A stretch of DNA of 64,000 nt, from positions 12,500,782 through 12,564,781 of the forward strand of contig BSQZ01000013.1 in the NCBI GenBank assembly GCA_033239005.1, written 5' to 3'. The DNA comes from Lamellibrachia satsuma. Taxonomy: Eukaryota > Annelida > Polychaeta > Sabellida > Siboglinidae. Every line of letters begins with the position of its first letter. Position 1 is the first letter of the stretch. Below are positions 27,880 through 37,990 of the stretch, in pieces. A program made the position numbers and the translations under genes. The notes beneath the pieces were generated by a model that was not told where the DNA came from, searched no databases, and worked only from the letters and a program-made list of their open reading frames with translations.

Positions 27880-28021
27880 GGACTAAGCCCGTAGCTTTCA
27901 ATGCCGTGGCCGCCTCCGTGGTTGGACGCCATCAGTATCATTGATCGTTGACGCGCTCGGGTCTCTTCAGCGGGAACTGTAGTGCCAGTGCCACAATTGG
28001 CGACGCTGTGAACGAGCAGGC
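27880..28021 (+). promoter_or_regulatory. Possible promoter / 5' leader of the GARNL3 candidate exon 1
   Basis: CpG content rises here relative to the flanks. It contains GGCCGCCTCC, an ATTGG (inverted CCAAT, near 27997) and no clear TATA box. An in-frame TAG near 27980 precedes the ATG at 28022. Assignment is by position and composition only. Confidence 0.3.
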
Positions 28022-28209
28022 ATGGAAGCTATGCGTTACCGACTGCGGTCCAAGTCGATGTCGCATCAGACACGACAGGCGACAGTGCGAGTGGCGGCAG
28101 CCGCGGCCGCCAAGACGGCGACAGCGGCGACTAGACAGAACGGCATGAAGTTTGTCGGCGTGCCGGAGCCACAGCGGCCCCTCGGCTCATACCGACGGCG
28201 GACTTACAG
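28022..28209 (+). CDS. Candidate first coding exon of the GARNL3-like gene
   Basis: ATG at 28022 lies in a good translation context (G at -3 and +4), 14 codons after an in-frame stop. The exon encodes 62 residues, basic and Ala/Arg-rich, starting MEAMRYRLRSKSMS and ending PLGSYRRRTY. It stops with two bases of a codon (AG) at a good donor, CAG|GTTAGT (28210). The next recognisable GARNL3 exon, at 53019, supplies one T, so the junction codon reads AGT (Ser) and continues SPASDLAARRG. The N-terminus of GARNL3 is poorly conserved, so sequence similarity cannot confirm this exon. Support comes from the phase match, CpG-rich context, Kozak match and donor. Alternatively it is the first exon of another transcript, or no exon at all. 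Past the donor the frame stays open through the adjacent minisatellite to 29104. Confidence 0.45.
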
Positions 28210-28224
28210 GTTAGTGGCGCCTTG

Positions 28225-29145
28225 TGTTTTTGTTGACGGCGTCTTTGTTGGTGTAGTCTTCGTTGAAGGCGTCTTTGTTGACGGCTTCTTTGTTGAAGGT
28301 GTCTTGGTTGACGCCGTCTTTGTTGAAGGTGTCTTTGTTGACGCCGCTTTTGTTGAAGGTGTCTTTGTTGACGCCGCCTTTGTTGAAGGTGTCTTTGGTG
28401 AAGGCGTCGTTGTTGAAGGTGTTGTTGGTGACGCCGTCTTTGTTGAAGGTGTCTTTGTTGACGTCGACTTCGTTGAATGTGTCTTTGTTGACGTCGACTT
28501 CGTTGAAGGTGTCTTTGGTGACGTCGACTTCGTTGAAGGTGTCTTTGTTGACGTCGACTTCGTTGAAGGTGTCTTTGTTGACGTCGACTTCGTTGAATGT
28601 GTCTTTGTTGACGTCGACTTCGTTGAAGGTGTCTTTGGTGACGTCGACTTCGTTGAAGGTGTCTTTGTTGACGTCGACTTCGTTGAAGGTGTCTTTGTTG
28701 ACGTCGACTTCGTTGAAGGTGTCTTTGTTGACGTCGACTTCGTTGAAGGTGTCTTTGTTGACGTCGACTTCGTTGAAGGTGTCTTTGTTGACGTCGACTT
28801 CGATGAAGGTGTCTTTGTTGACGTCGACTTCGTTGAAGGTGTCTTTGTTGACGTCGACTTCGTTGAAGGTGTCTTTGTTGACGTCGACTTCGTTGAAGGT
28901 GTCTTTGTTGACGTCGACTTCGTTGAAGGTGTCTTTGTTGACGTCGACTTCGTTGAAGGTGTTTTTGTTGACGTCGACTTCGATGAAAGTGTCTTTGGTG
29001 ACATCGACTTCGTTGAAGGTGTCTTTGTTGACGCCGTCTTTGTTGGAGGTGTCTTTTGTGACGGCGTCTTTGTTGAAGGCGTGGTTGTTGAAGCGTTTTC
29101 ATAGAAGACGGCTTTGTTGACGGCGTCTTCGTTGAAAGCATCTTT
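28225..29145. repeat. 15/30-bp minisatellite beside the exon 1 donor
   Basis: The left part has 15-bp monomers GTCTTTGTTGAAGGT / GTCTTTGTTGACGCC. From about 28450 a 30-bp dimer dominates, adding GACTTCGTTGAAGGT, with 18 copies of TTGACGTCGACTT or TGGACGTCG-like cores. A 120-bp segment (28471-28590) is repeated at 28591-28710, showing higher-order duplication. The period divides by three, so four frames stay open for 266-360 codons: the plus frame shared with exon 1 (FVEGVFVDVD) and a minus frame of TPSTKSTSTK units. It lies about 15 bp into the presumed intron. Confidence 0.95.
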
Positions 29146-29519
29146 GTGACTTGGCTTACTTTACTTAAGCCTGAGGGTTCCACGCGAGCGCCTGTCTTGT
29201 GTTAGCTTCCTGAGAGTAAGGCTTAATCAGCTTATCCAGTGCTTGGACGAGTTCCTGCCTATTGGTTGGTCTGCGTTGCCTTCGACCCATGCGTCTCTGC
29301 AGCTCATCACAGATGCCATGACTTTGCAAAAATCAGGTATGAAGGTCTGGTCAGAACGGCACCGTGCCGGCATGAGTGGCGATCCGTGATAGCTGACCTC
29401 CCGAGAGGAGATGACGCCACATGATGATGATCTCGGCGTGAAACTGCGAAATATGTTTAAGAGGTTGAAACGGTCTATGTCATATAGGACGAACATTAGG
29501 AAAACTGGACACTCCTAGC
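29146..29519. other. No gene recognised
   Basis: Non-repetitive sequence between two minisatellites. Nothing identifiable. Confidence 0.4.
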
Positions 29520-29945
29520 ATGACCAAAACCCCACAACAAGTGCAGCGCAAACCCTTACAATTAATGCAGTACAAACCCCAACAACCAATGGAATAAAAA
29601 ACCCACAACCAATGCAGTACAAATCCACACAACCAACGCAGCGCAAACCCCCACAACCAGTGCAGTACAAACCCCCACAACCAATGCAGTACAAACCCCT
29701 ACAATCAAGGCAGTATAAACCCCCACAACCAATGCAGTACAAATCCCCTCAGACAATGGAGTACAAACCCCCACAACCAGTGCAGTGCAAACCCCCACAA
29801 CCAGTGCAATACAAACCCCCACAACCAATGCAGTAATAACCCGCACAATCAGTGCAGTACAAACCCCACAACCAGTCCAGTACAGACCCCACAACAACAT
29901 TCAACACAAACCCCCACAACCAATACTGCACAAACCCCCCGGAAT
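29520..29945. repeat. 24-bp minisatellite, about 17 copies
   Basis: Units are CCCCCACAACCAGTGCAGTA plus CAAA with substitutions and small indels. PPQPVQYK (plus) and GLYCIGCG-like (minus) octads are open over long stretches because of the 24-bp period. Confidence 0.93.
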
Positions 29946-30317
29946 AGTCTTAGCGCAGACTTACATAGGTTTAAAACCACAAGTTCATGATCAGCCGTAA
30001 TCATCGCGCATATGATCCGTGTCATTGCTGAATGGATTTATGTGAGTGATTTATGTGATTTATGTGATTTAGGTGAGTGATCGCTAAAAAGCGATTTCTA
30101 CGAAACGTGAGCAGCATATAAACGTTACGATCGCATTTATTTTCAACCGACATTTTTACGGAGTAAATATTGTTTGCGCGCAATCGATCAAAACTGCATA
30201 TAAAGGCGGCCAGTTGGAGGTCGTTTCAAAGCACATAAGCACAGATTACATCCTCTAACAACATCACTGACAGCGCCGGGCTTTTACGTCAACGATACGG
30301 ACTTGGTCCAAAACCGA

Positions 30318-30450
30318 TGTCGAGGGCCGGTAGTCCGGTAGCCACTGCCCGGTAGCCGCATTTAGGTAGCCATAGCCCAGTAGCCACTGCCTGTTAGCTA
30401 TAGTCCGGTAGCCACTGCCCGGTAGCCGCATCCATATAGCCGTTGCCAGG
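30318..30450. repeat. GGTAGCC-based degenerate tandem repeat
   Basis: Repeated CCGGTAGCCACTGCC and GGTAGCCGCAT segments alternate over about 130 bp. Confidence 0.8.
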
Positions 30451-30806
30451 TAACGAGTGTCATGGCATTGGTGTTTGCCGGCTCGTCGGTGTTCAGCACA
30501 GTCTATGTTTGCATCAATGGCAACATCAGTGAACCGAGAAATGTCGTATAAACAGTTGGGTGGTTTTGGTTGTAGAAAAAGTTAATGGAATGGATACTTA
30601 ATATCTGGAGCGAAAGTATCAGCAGCGCCGGCGATATCCGTTGTGAGATGTGTTATTCCGCGTCGACGCGTTGTACATTGGCCGCGCACATCGACAAATG
30701 ACGAAGCAGATGTTGTGATTTCCGCTACGGTATTGCCGTGAGAAGCGGTAGAGAGGAAGTGGAGCACTTCGCCGGCGAAATACTGCTTTGGAAGAGCGTC
30801 TACGAT
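30451..30806. other. No gene recognised
   Basis: Unique-looking sequence up to the CR1 3' tail. Nothing identifiable. Confidence 0.4.
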
Positions 30807-33735
30807 ACTTAACAAGATTTAACAAGATTGCCATCCCAAACAACAAGTTCCAGATGGCAAGTGGACAAGGAAGCCATTGGCTTATCGAGAGTCCAACAAT
30901 TTTCTCATCTATGTGTAGCCCGCCCTTATCAAATATCTGTCAATTCTATTTTTAAACATATTCACACTACATTAACACAATCATTTGGCAGTTTGTTCCA
31001 TTCATTTATCACCCTCTGGGCTCTAGTGTTGTCAAACCACATTGTAATTAGCGACTTTCGTAACTAAGGTCTCTCAATTCTGGAATAATTTTAGTTGCTC
31101 TTCGTTGTATTTTTTCTAGCTTGTCTATGTCCTTTTTACGATACGGCCTCCATGCTTGAATACAATAATCCAAATATGGTCTAACTATTGCTTTGTACAT
31201 GGGTACAATTAGCTGTTTGTCCTTATACATGATAGTTCTCCTAATTAGCCTTAGAATTTGATTTCCTTTTGAAGCAGCAATCCCACATTGCTCTGAAACT
31301 TTCATGTCATGTTACTCCTAAGTCCTTTTCTTATGTAGTTCTACCTAGTACAGCATCCCCCATTTTATATTCTTCATCCATGTTTCCATGTCCTTTCTGG
31401 TACGCCTATAAACCCTCCACATAGTTTGCTTAAACAGTATTTTTCTAATAGCTTCTTTTGACAAGTGTTTCTTTCTAGACCGTTTTCCTTGTTTTTTCAA
31501 CGGAAAAATTTATCGATGATACACGATTTCATATTTTAGAATATTCCAACATTCAATTGCGGCCTTCTTCATCAGCATGTTATTCCAATCTAGCTTTCCT
31601 AAGTATTTTCTCATATCTTTATATTTACCTTTGTGGACGTTTCTCCTATACGATTTTTTATTTTTACTTTCTGATTTTACATTGATGTCAAAATGTATTT
31701 GATTGTGGTCACTGTTACCCAATGGTTCATTACATTGTCCACTAATTATTTTTGTGATGATAAAACTATATCTAATACATTTTCTCCCCTGGTTGGTTCT
31801 AGCACGTGCTGAGTAAGGAAGCTCTCCTGGATTAAAAATAGAAATTTCCGGTCCTCACCCCCTGTACTCTCTAGAGATTTCCATTGTATGTGTCCATGGT
31901 TAAACTCTCCCATTATGATACATTCCCATTTACTAACTTCCTTTATAGCATTTTGTATTTTTGTGTTATCCTATTCGTTTATGTTTGGACTTCAGTAAAC
32001 TAATCCAATAGTTAATTTTGAATTTCCTTAAACTATTTTGCACCAAACACCTTCATAGCAATCTGCTTCCCTTTCTAATTTTATTTCATAAGCCTGAATA
32101 GATTCTTTAACATATAAAATAACTCCCCATCCCCTTCTTCCAATTCGATCTCTCCTAAACATTACGTATCCTGTCAATCCCAATTTAGCATCTGTTATGT
32201 CTGTGTTGGCTCATGATTCGGTAATGCCAATTATGTGAGGGTCAGTATCTTCTACCATAATGTTTATTTCGTTTTTCTTATTTACTATACTCCTAACATT
32301 TAAACACACGCATCTATAACATGCTTCAGACATGTTTTTCTGACATTTTGTTATTGGTTTATCTTTACTAGTGGCCTTTTGTCCTGCTTGATGCATCTCT
32401 AAGTAACCCCCCCGCGCTTCTAGTTTAAATAGTGTTGACTACCAAAAATATTCGTTATGCTAACCATACCACTGTCTACTGCTGCTGTGAGTCCATCCGC
32501 AAATACTGCTGCCCCCTTTCCACTTAGATGAAGCCCGTCCTTCATGTACATATCCACCTTTCCAACAAAACCTCCCCACAAATCCACAAAACCAACTTCC
32601 TATTCCTGCATAGCTTCTCGACTAGCATGTTAATTGCCATCCCCCGGCAATTTCGATATCTATGACCACTCCTTCCTATTACTGGTAGAATCTCTGACAG
32701 TATTACCTGCGTCTGCTTTTGTGTTCTGACCAAATACCTATATTTCCTAACTATGGCAGTTGTATCCTCGCTCTACGTTATTTGTCCCTACGTGTACTAA
32801 AACAGATCCACCCTTGCCCGAACCCACGATGTTTTCTACCCTCTCAGTTATCGCCTCTATTTTGGCCCCATGCATGCAAACCACCACGTCATCTCCCTTT
32901 TTTAAGACTCTGTCGGTCTTCCTAACTATTGAGTCCCCCACTAACACCCTCGCTCTCTTTCTCATCCCCTCTATCACTGCCTCGGAATAGCTCTTCCGAT
33001 GGATCCCGTCCATCACATTCTGTCCTGCAGCCTTGTCACTTGGTGGCAGAGTGTTATCAGGCTCTCTCTCTCACCTGTCACCTTTCCCTCCCGTCTCCTG
33101 GCTAACTTGCGCTCCCGTCGCCTTCCCTCCTGACACCTTCCCTCCCGTCTCCTTCACTCACATCGCCCTAATTATCGTCTCCTTCCCCCCTGAATCCTTC
33201 GCTACTGTCTCCCCCACTCCCCTTTCCTTCGATCCATTTGTCTTCCCTCCCATTTCTTTTCTTCTCGTCTCCTTCCGTCCTGTCTCCCTACGACCTGTCA
33301 CCTTACCTCCTCTCAACCTCCTCTCAGGCTGAGGTGAGCTCTCCCTAGCATCTCTTTCGTCAGCTTCCCCACTTTATCCACTGCCCCCCCCCACAAGAAC
33401 CACTGGCACAACGGATGCCATTAGACGCAATATTGAAATCCTCTCGCTCATTCAAATACTTTCTTTGCAGAAAGCGCCTTTCTAAAATGTTATCGACGTT
33501 TGTGAATATTGTCGAGTCATTACGGTATGGTTGAGTGGTATATTTTGTACATGGCGACAATCCCGTTACTTCATCTGAAGTGGTTATGCACTGTTGACTC
33601 CATTCTCCACCCCCTTCTAGCCTACATATGCTACTTTTTATTCTTCCCCGATATCTTAACCACCTTGCCATCAATCTTTCTCCATTTCCCTCCATTAGGT
33701 AATAATCCACCCGCCTCTTTCTTTCAACCACCAAC
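30807..33735 (-). mobile_element. CR1-like LINE with ORF1 (SGNH-type) and endonuclease remnants, RT core deleted
   Basis: On the minus strand, 5' to 3': a possible ORF1 N-terminus (33735-33360); a charged degenerate repeat (33370-33033); an esterase-like ORF1 segment (33016-32747) with VLVGDSIVRKTDRVLKKGD, MHGAKIEAI and VHVGTNN, continued as SEILPVIGRSGHRYRN (32720-32650). These are the GDS, G and GTN blocks of the SGNH-type ORF1 found in CR1 elements. The endonuclease follows, from LNVRSIVNKKNEI (about 32310) to GNSDHNQIHFDI (31720). RT fingers and palm are missing at about 31395. The post-palm part resumes with MKVSEQCGIAASKGNQI and KIQRRATKIIPELRDLSYE (31305-31048), and the C-terminus is shortened. 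The 3' tail is TTGTTAAATC repeats. Frames are shifted several times, so the copy is inactive. Confidence 0.8.
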
Positions 33736-33744
33736 CCTCTCGCA

Positions 33745-33748
33745 CTTT

Positions 33749-33784
<36 letters not shown>

Positions 33785-34100
33785 ATCACGCTCTATCCCA
33801 CTCTCTCTCTCTCTCTCTCTTTATCACGCTCTATCCCACTCTCTCTCTCTCTCTCTTTCTCACGTTCTCTCCCACTCTCCCACGCTCCTACTCTCCCATT
33901 CTCCCGCTTCCCCTGTCCCCACTATCCCACTCTTCCACTCTCCAACGTTCCCTCTCCCCACTCGCCTACTCTCCCACTCTCCCACTTTCCCTCTCCCCAC
34001 CCTCCCATTCTCCCACTCCCCCACTCCCCACTCTCACACTCCCCACTCTCACACCCCCCCCTCACACTCTCCACCTCTCACACTCTCCCTCTCCCTCTAA
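33745..34100. repeat. CT-rich low-complexity tract
   Basis: CT runs alternate with CTCCCACTCT and with TTATCACGCTCTATCCCACT, the latter duplicated near 33781 and 33820. Confidence 0.9.
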
Positions 34101-34680
34101 GACATTATATCCACTTTACTTGCCCTTATCAAAGCAATCTCACATAGTTACGTCTTCCCATCTTGCAAACATGTAACATTCTGGTTTCTATTATGTTAAT
34201 ATGATTAAGATAAATATGCAAGTCACTAAAATACTGAAATATTTAACAGCTTCTGTTGACGCCTTAAATACAGGTTTGTTCTACTAGAATGCTCACTACA
34301 TGGAACGAACATCTCCAGTCAGTCGCGCTATGTAGCTTGTCATTTCGTGTACTCTGTGAACTGGCAAATAGTGACCAGTCTAAAGAAATCACGATCTGCC
34401 GTCTGTGGTCTGCCATTAGACACTCTAGGTGTCTAGGCCGACGTCACTTGGGTCTCGCATCCGGTGCATCAAAAAGGTTTCAACTTTAAGCCTCGCTGTA
34501 ATTATTAATTATTTACGCATAAGACAAAACTGTCGCTATTAATATATCGTGAGAAAATTATGATATTTGACGAGGATAATCGTGAAATATTTTGACATGG
34601 TGTAAAAAAAACAAAACCATTGATAGAGGGACCGTCTCAAAAACACTTGCACTTTATTCGCATGGCATGAACCCGGAAAT
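34101..34680. other. No gene recognised
   Basis: Nothing identifiable. Confidence 0.4.
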
Positions 34681-34704
34681 AAAATATTGATCGGTCCTGT
34701 ATTG

Positions 34705-34840
34705 CGATGGTAGAGAGAGAGAGGGGGGAGGGAGGGCGAGGGGAGGGCGGGGGAGGGGGAAGAAAGGAGAGAGAGGGGGAGGTCGGGAGGGGGGGCGGGG
34801 GGAGGGGAGGAAGGGAGAGAGAGAGGGGGGAGAGAGACCA
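34705..34840 (+). repeat. G-rich purine tract, quadruplex-prone
   Basis: Many runs of three to seven G separated by A, C or T over about 120 bp on the plus strand (GGGAGGGAGGGCGAGGGGAG and similar). The complementary strand gives Pro/Ser/Leu-rich artefact frames. Confidence 0.8.
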
Positions 34841-34872
34841 CCACAGTGTGAGTCGATGACAATTTATACATT

Positions 34873-34988
34873 TGCCGTTTACTTCCCCTGGCACAGACAG
34901 AAGAGGCAAACGGCTTTTAGTGTCTCATCCGAAAGACACAGGCAAAGTTGGGTGAATGAAATTGTCTAAACTTCGGAACAAATGTAAG
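34873..34988 (-). mobile_element. SINE body/3' domain fragment (minus strand)
   Basis: On the minus strand: CGAAGTTTAGACAATTTCAT, then CACCCAACTTTGCCTGTGTC, TTTCGGATGAGACACT, AAAAGCCG and CCAGGGGAAGTAAACG. It is the same 3' domain as the SINEs at 12.1 and 13.0 kb, without a tRNA head. Confidence 0.75.
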
Positions 34989-36153
34989 TGGACTGTTTGA
35001 AAAATAAGGAGAAGCCGCGGCTAAACGGAATATCACCCCCCAAAGCAGGAGAGCTGGCACCTCTGCTGGCGTCGGCAGTCAGAATCGTTCAGTGTTTGGA
35101 CAGCTCTGCTACTTGTTGTGACAGGGGAAAATGCAGCACACGACAGCCGCGCCGTTGGAAGACATCAATCGTGAAATGATTGTCATCGCTGTGTCGTCAG
35201 CTGCACTTTACGACACCGTCGATAATACCAGTCGTTACTATTTCCATTTATAGCTTTGGTCTGCTTGCTCGCGCTGGCGTGGACCGGCACTGGATTGGCC
35301 TGACTTCGCACCATTAGTTCGGCGTAACTGTTAATCATTCTTTTCACTAGCGCCGTAGGCGGTAAGCAAATATCCGGACTGGGATTAGACAGTTTATGAC
35401 TTGTCATGTTGTGAAGAATTTACACGTTTACAAGCAGGCAACTGATTTATGACGTAGATCTACGCCGTGTTACGAGGCATGGTAAGCCGTCGTGATACTG
35501 GCAATGATCACATCTTGAACGTTACCAATCTCAGGCCGATGACTGAAGAAACAATTATTTTTTAGATGTACCCACATAGGCGGATCCGTCAAGTTTTGAT
35601 GCACTTAAGGATTGTTAGTCAGACATGCGTTTGATCTTGAAATTGTAGCTGCACAATCAGGTTATTTCGTGTATATGAAAGTGCCCGGGTGTTTCAATCA
35701 ATCAAGTTTGTAATGTCATAGTGAAAATAACATTGTAGTTTCATCAATCAGTTTTGTTTGCGTTGTAGTAAAACTACTGGTGTAGATCCAGTAATAAGGT
35801 TTCTCCGTGCTACAGTAACAGGTCGTATGTTGAACAGTCGGGCTGCTTTACGTCTAGTTCATGGCGTCCCTTGTGACCGGAATACAGCCATCATCGCTAC
35901 CGTCCATACGGATTGTATCGCTGACACTGCGACACTACTGCCGCATAGTATGTTTTTGTCGTAAAATCTTGTTATATAGTATGAACTGTAATCTATTTTG
36001 ACATAATATTTATTGATTATTGAAATGTGTTTTAATTTTGAGTGAACCACAGTAAAAAGTATCATTTAATATCGACGCCGCCGTTGAGTATGCAATGCAA
36101 ACTTGATATTCCGAGCGAAACATTTAAATTATACGGATGAAAGTCACATTAAA
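34989..36153. other. No gene recognised
   Basis: Nothing identifiable. Short frames only. Confidence 0.4.
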
Positions 36154-36221
36154 AAGCATTGTGGTTCAAAACAAACATTACATTTTGGGATGTCAATATG
36201 TTAGAGTATATATACACATAC

Positions 36222-36318
<97 letters not shown>

Positions 36319-36390
36319 TATGTATGTGTGTATATATACTCTAACATATTGACATCCCAAATGTAATGTTTGTTTTGAACCACAATGCTT
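36154..36390. repeat. Foldback: about 78-bp inverted arms around a TA core
   Basis: The left arm (36154-36232) starts AAGCATTGTGGTTCAAAAC and passes through GGGATGTCAATATGTTAGAG. The right arm (36310-36390) is its reverse complement, ending GAACCACAATGCTT, with only one-base length differences. A TA run with minor interruptions fills the centre. The arms end abruptly; no further flanking symmetry is seen. Confidence 0.9.
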
Positions 36391-36629
<239 letters not shown>

Positions 36630-37311
36630 TTGAGGGGAACCAGTTCTTGGCAGTGTCATCTGGTGACTAGCCTAGCACTTGAAGCCACCACCGATGACAA
36701 GTTGTTGACATTCAAGCTGATTGTCTACATCGATGTCGCACCAGGTGTCCGCCAGGAAGGCACACGACTTCACTTTGTTTGGTACATTTCCGATGAGGCA
36801 CTGCTTTGGAATAGGAGTGGCTGTCCCTTGGATTTTCACCTCTAAGACTGCAGAAGTACCTCATTTCTCTCGCTCCACAGCTTAGATTGAAAGGGTGAAG
36901 TATTGGTTGAAGACAACATCAACTCGCTAACAACCATTCAGACCTAGAAATGCAGTAACCAGGCTGTAGTACTTGAATGCTATTTCACCAAAGTTCGCTG
37001 CACCAGCAGACTTTGTCACATGTACTAGCGCCATCGCATCGACGATATGGGCAGTAGACATATCACTGGTTGTGACTTGTGACAGTGTTGGCTGACATCT
37101 GCCTTCTTCTCTATTTCAGCAGTGAGTAAGCTCTTGTTAGTTTTCCTCAAACTGCCACCTGGATGGACCAGGGAGAAAGGTACTGTTGATAATTCGTAGC
37201 TGGGGACTTCTCTCAGATTGATATCCAGTGACTTTGCTGTGATTACGAGTCGGCCAAAGAGTTCACGGTCAGCACTAAGTGTGACGACTTTCTCATCAGC
37301 TATTTTCACTG

Positions 37312-37446
37312 TTTACTTCTTGACTAGTGTGGCAAATGTTTACTTCTTGACTAGTGTGGCAAATGTTTACTTCTTGACTAGTGTGGCAAATGTTTACTTC
37401 TTGACTAGTGTGGCAAATGTTTACTTCTTGACTAGTGTGGCAAATG
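37312..37446. repeat. 27-bp tandem repeat, 5 copies
   Basis: TTTACTTCTTGACTAGTGTG plus GCAAATG, five nearly identical copies (plus-frame nonapeptide VYFLTSVAN). It lies within the decayed gene and interrupts its minus-strand reading. Confidence 0.95.
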
Positions 37447-37674
37447 TTTTGGTTGTTATGTCCCAAAATTTCACTTCCTTGCTATTCAGTCTCTGTTCCA
37501 CAAATGTTGTCATCTGAGCAGTGCCGATCTGGGGTCATCCTTATTCCTGTTGCAATGTTGACCAGTGGCGAAATGACATTATCATCCTCGTCCAGGGAGA
37601 AGAGATCGGTCATAAGCTCTGACTCGAAGACAGTCAGCAGCTTCCGAACATCACCTTTATCTCTCTCTTCGTCC

Positions 37675-37709
37675 CTCCCTCTCTCTCTCTCTCTCTCTCC
37701 CTCCCTCCC

Positions 37710-37787
<78 letters not shown>

Positions 37788-37990
37788 CCCTTGTCTTTAT
37801 CATCCAGTACCACGCATGCTGTAGTGTTCTTGTCCCTGTCCGTCTATGTCTCTATCTGTCTCTCTGACTGTATGTTTGTATGTCTGCCTGTCAGTCTGTA
37901 TGTCATTCTTCCTGCCTGTCTGTCTGTCTGTCTGCCTATCTCTGTTTTCTTTCTTCTCCTCTCTCTCTCTCTCTCTCTCTCTCCATCCTC
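37675..37990. repeat. CT/CTGT microsatellites
   Basis: A long TC run (37675-37783), CTGTCTGTCTG tracts (37850-37940) and a second TC run (37959-37982). They disrupt the decayed gene copy. Confidence 0.93.

Noticed and set aside
33033..33332. Plus-strand Pro/Phe/Ser-rich ORF
   Set aside because: Complement of the degenerate charged repeat in CR1 ORF1; no independent support.
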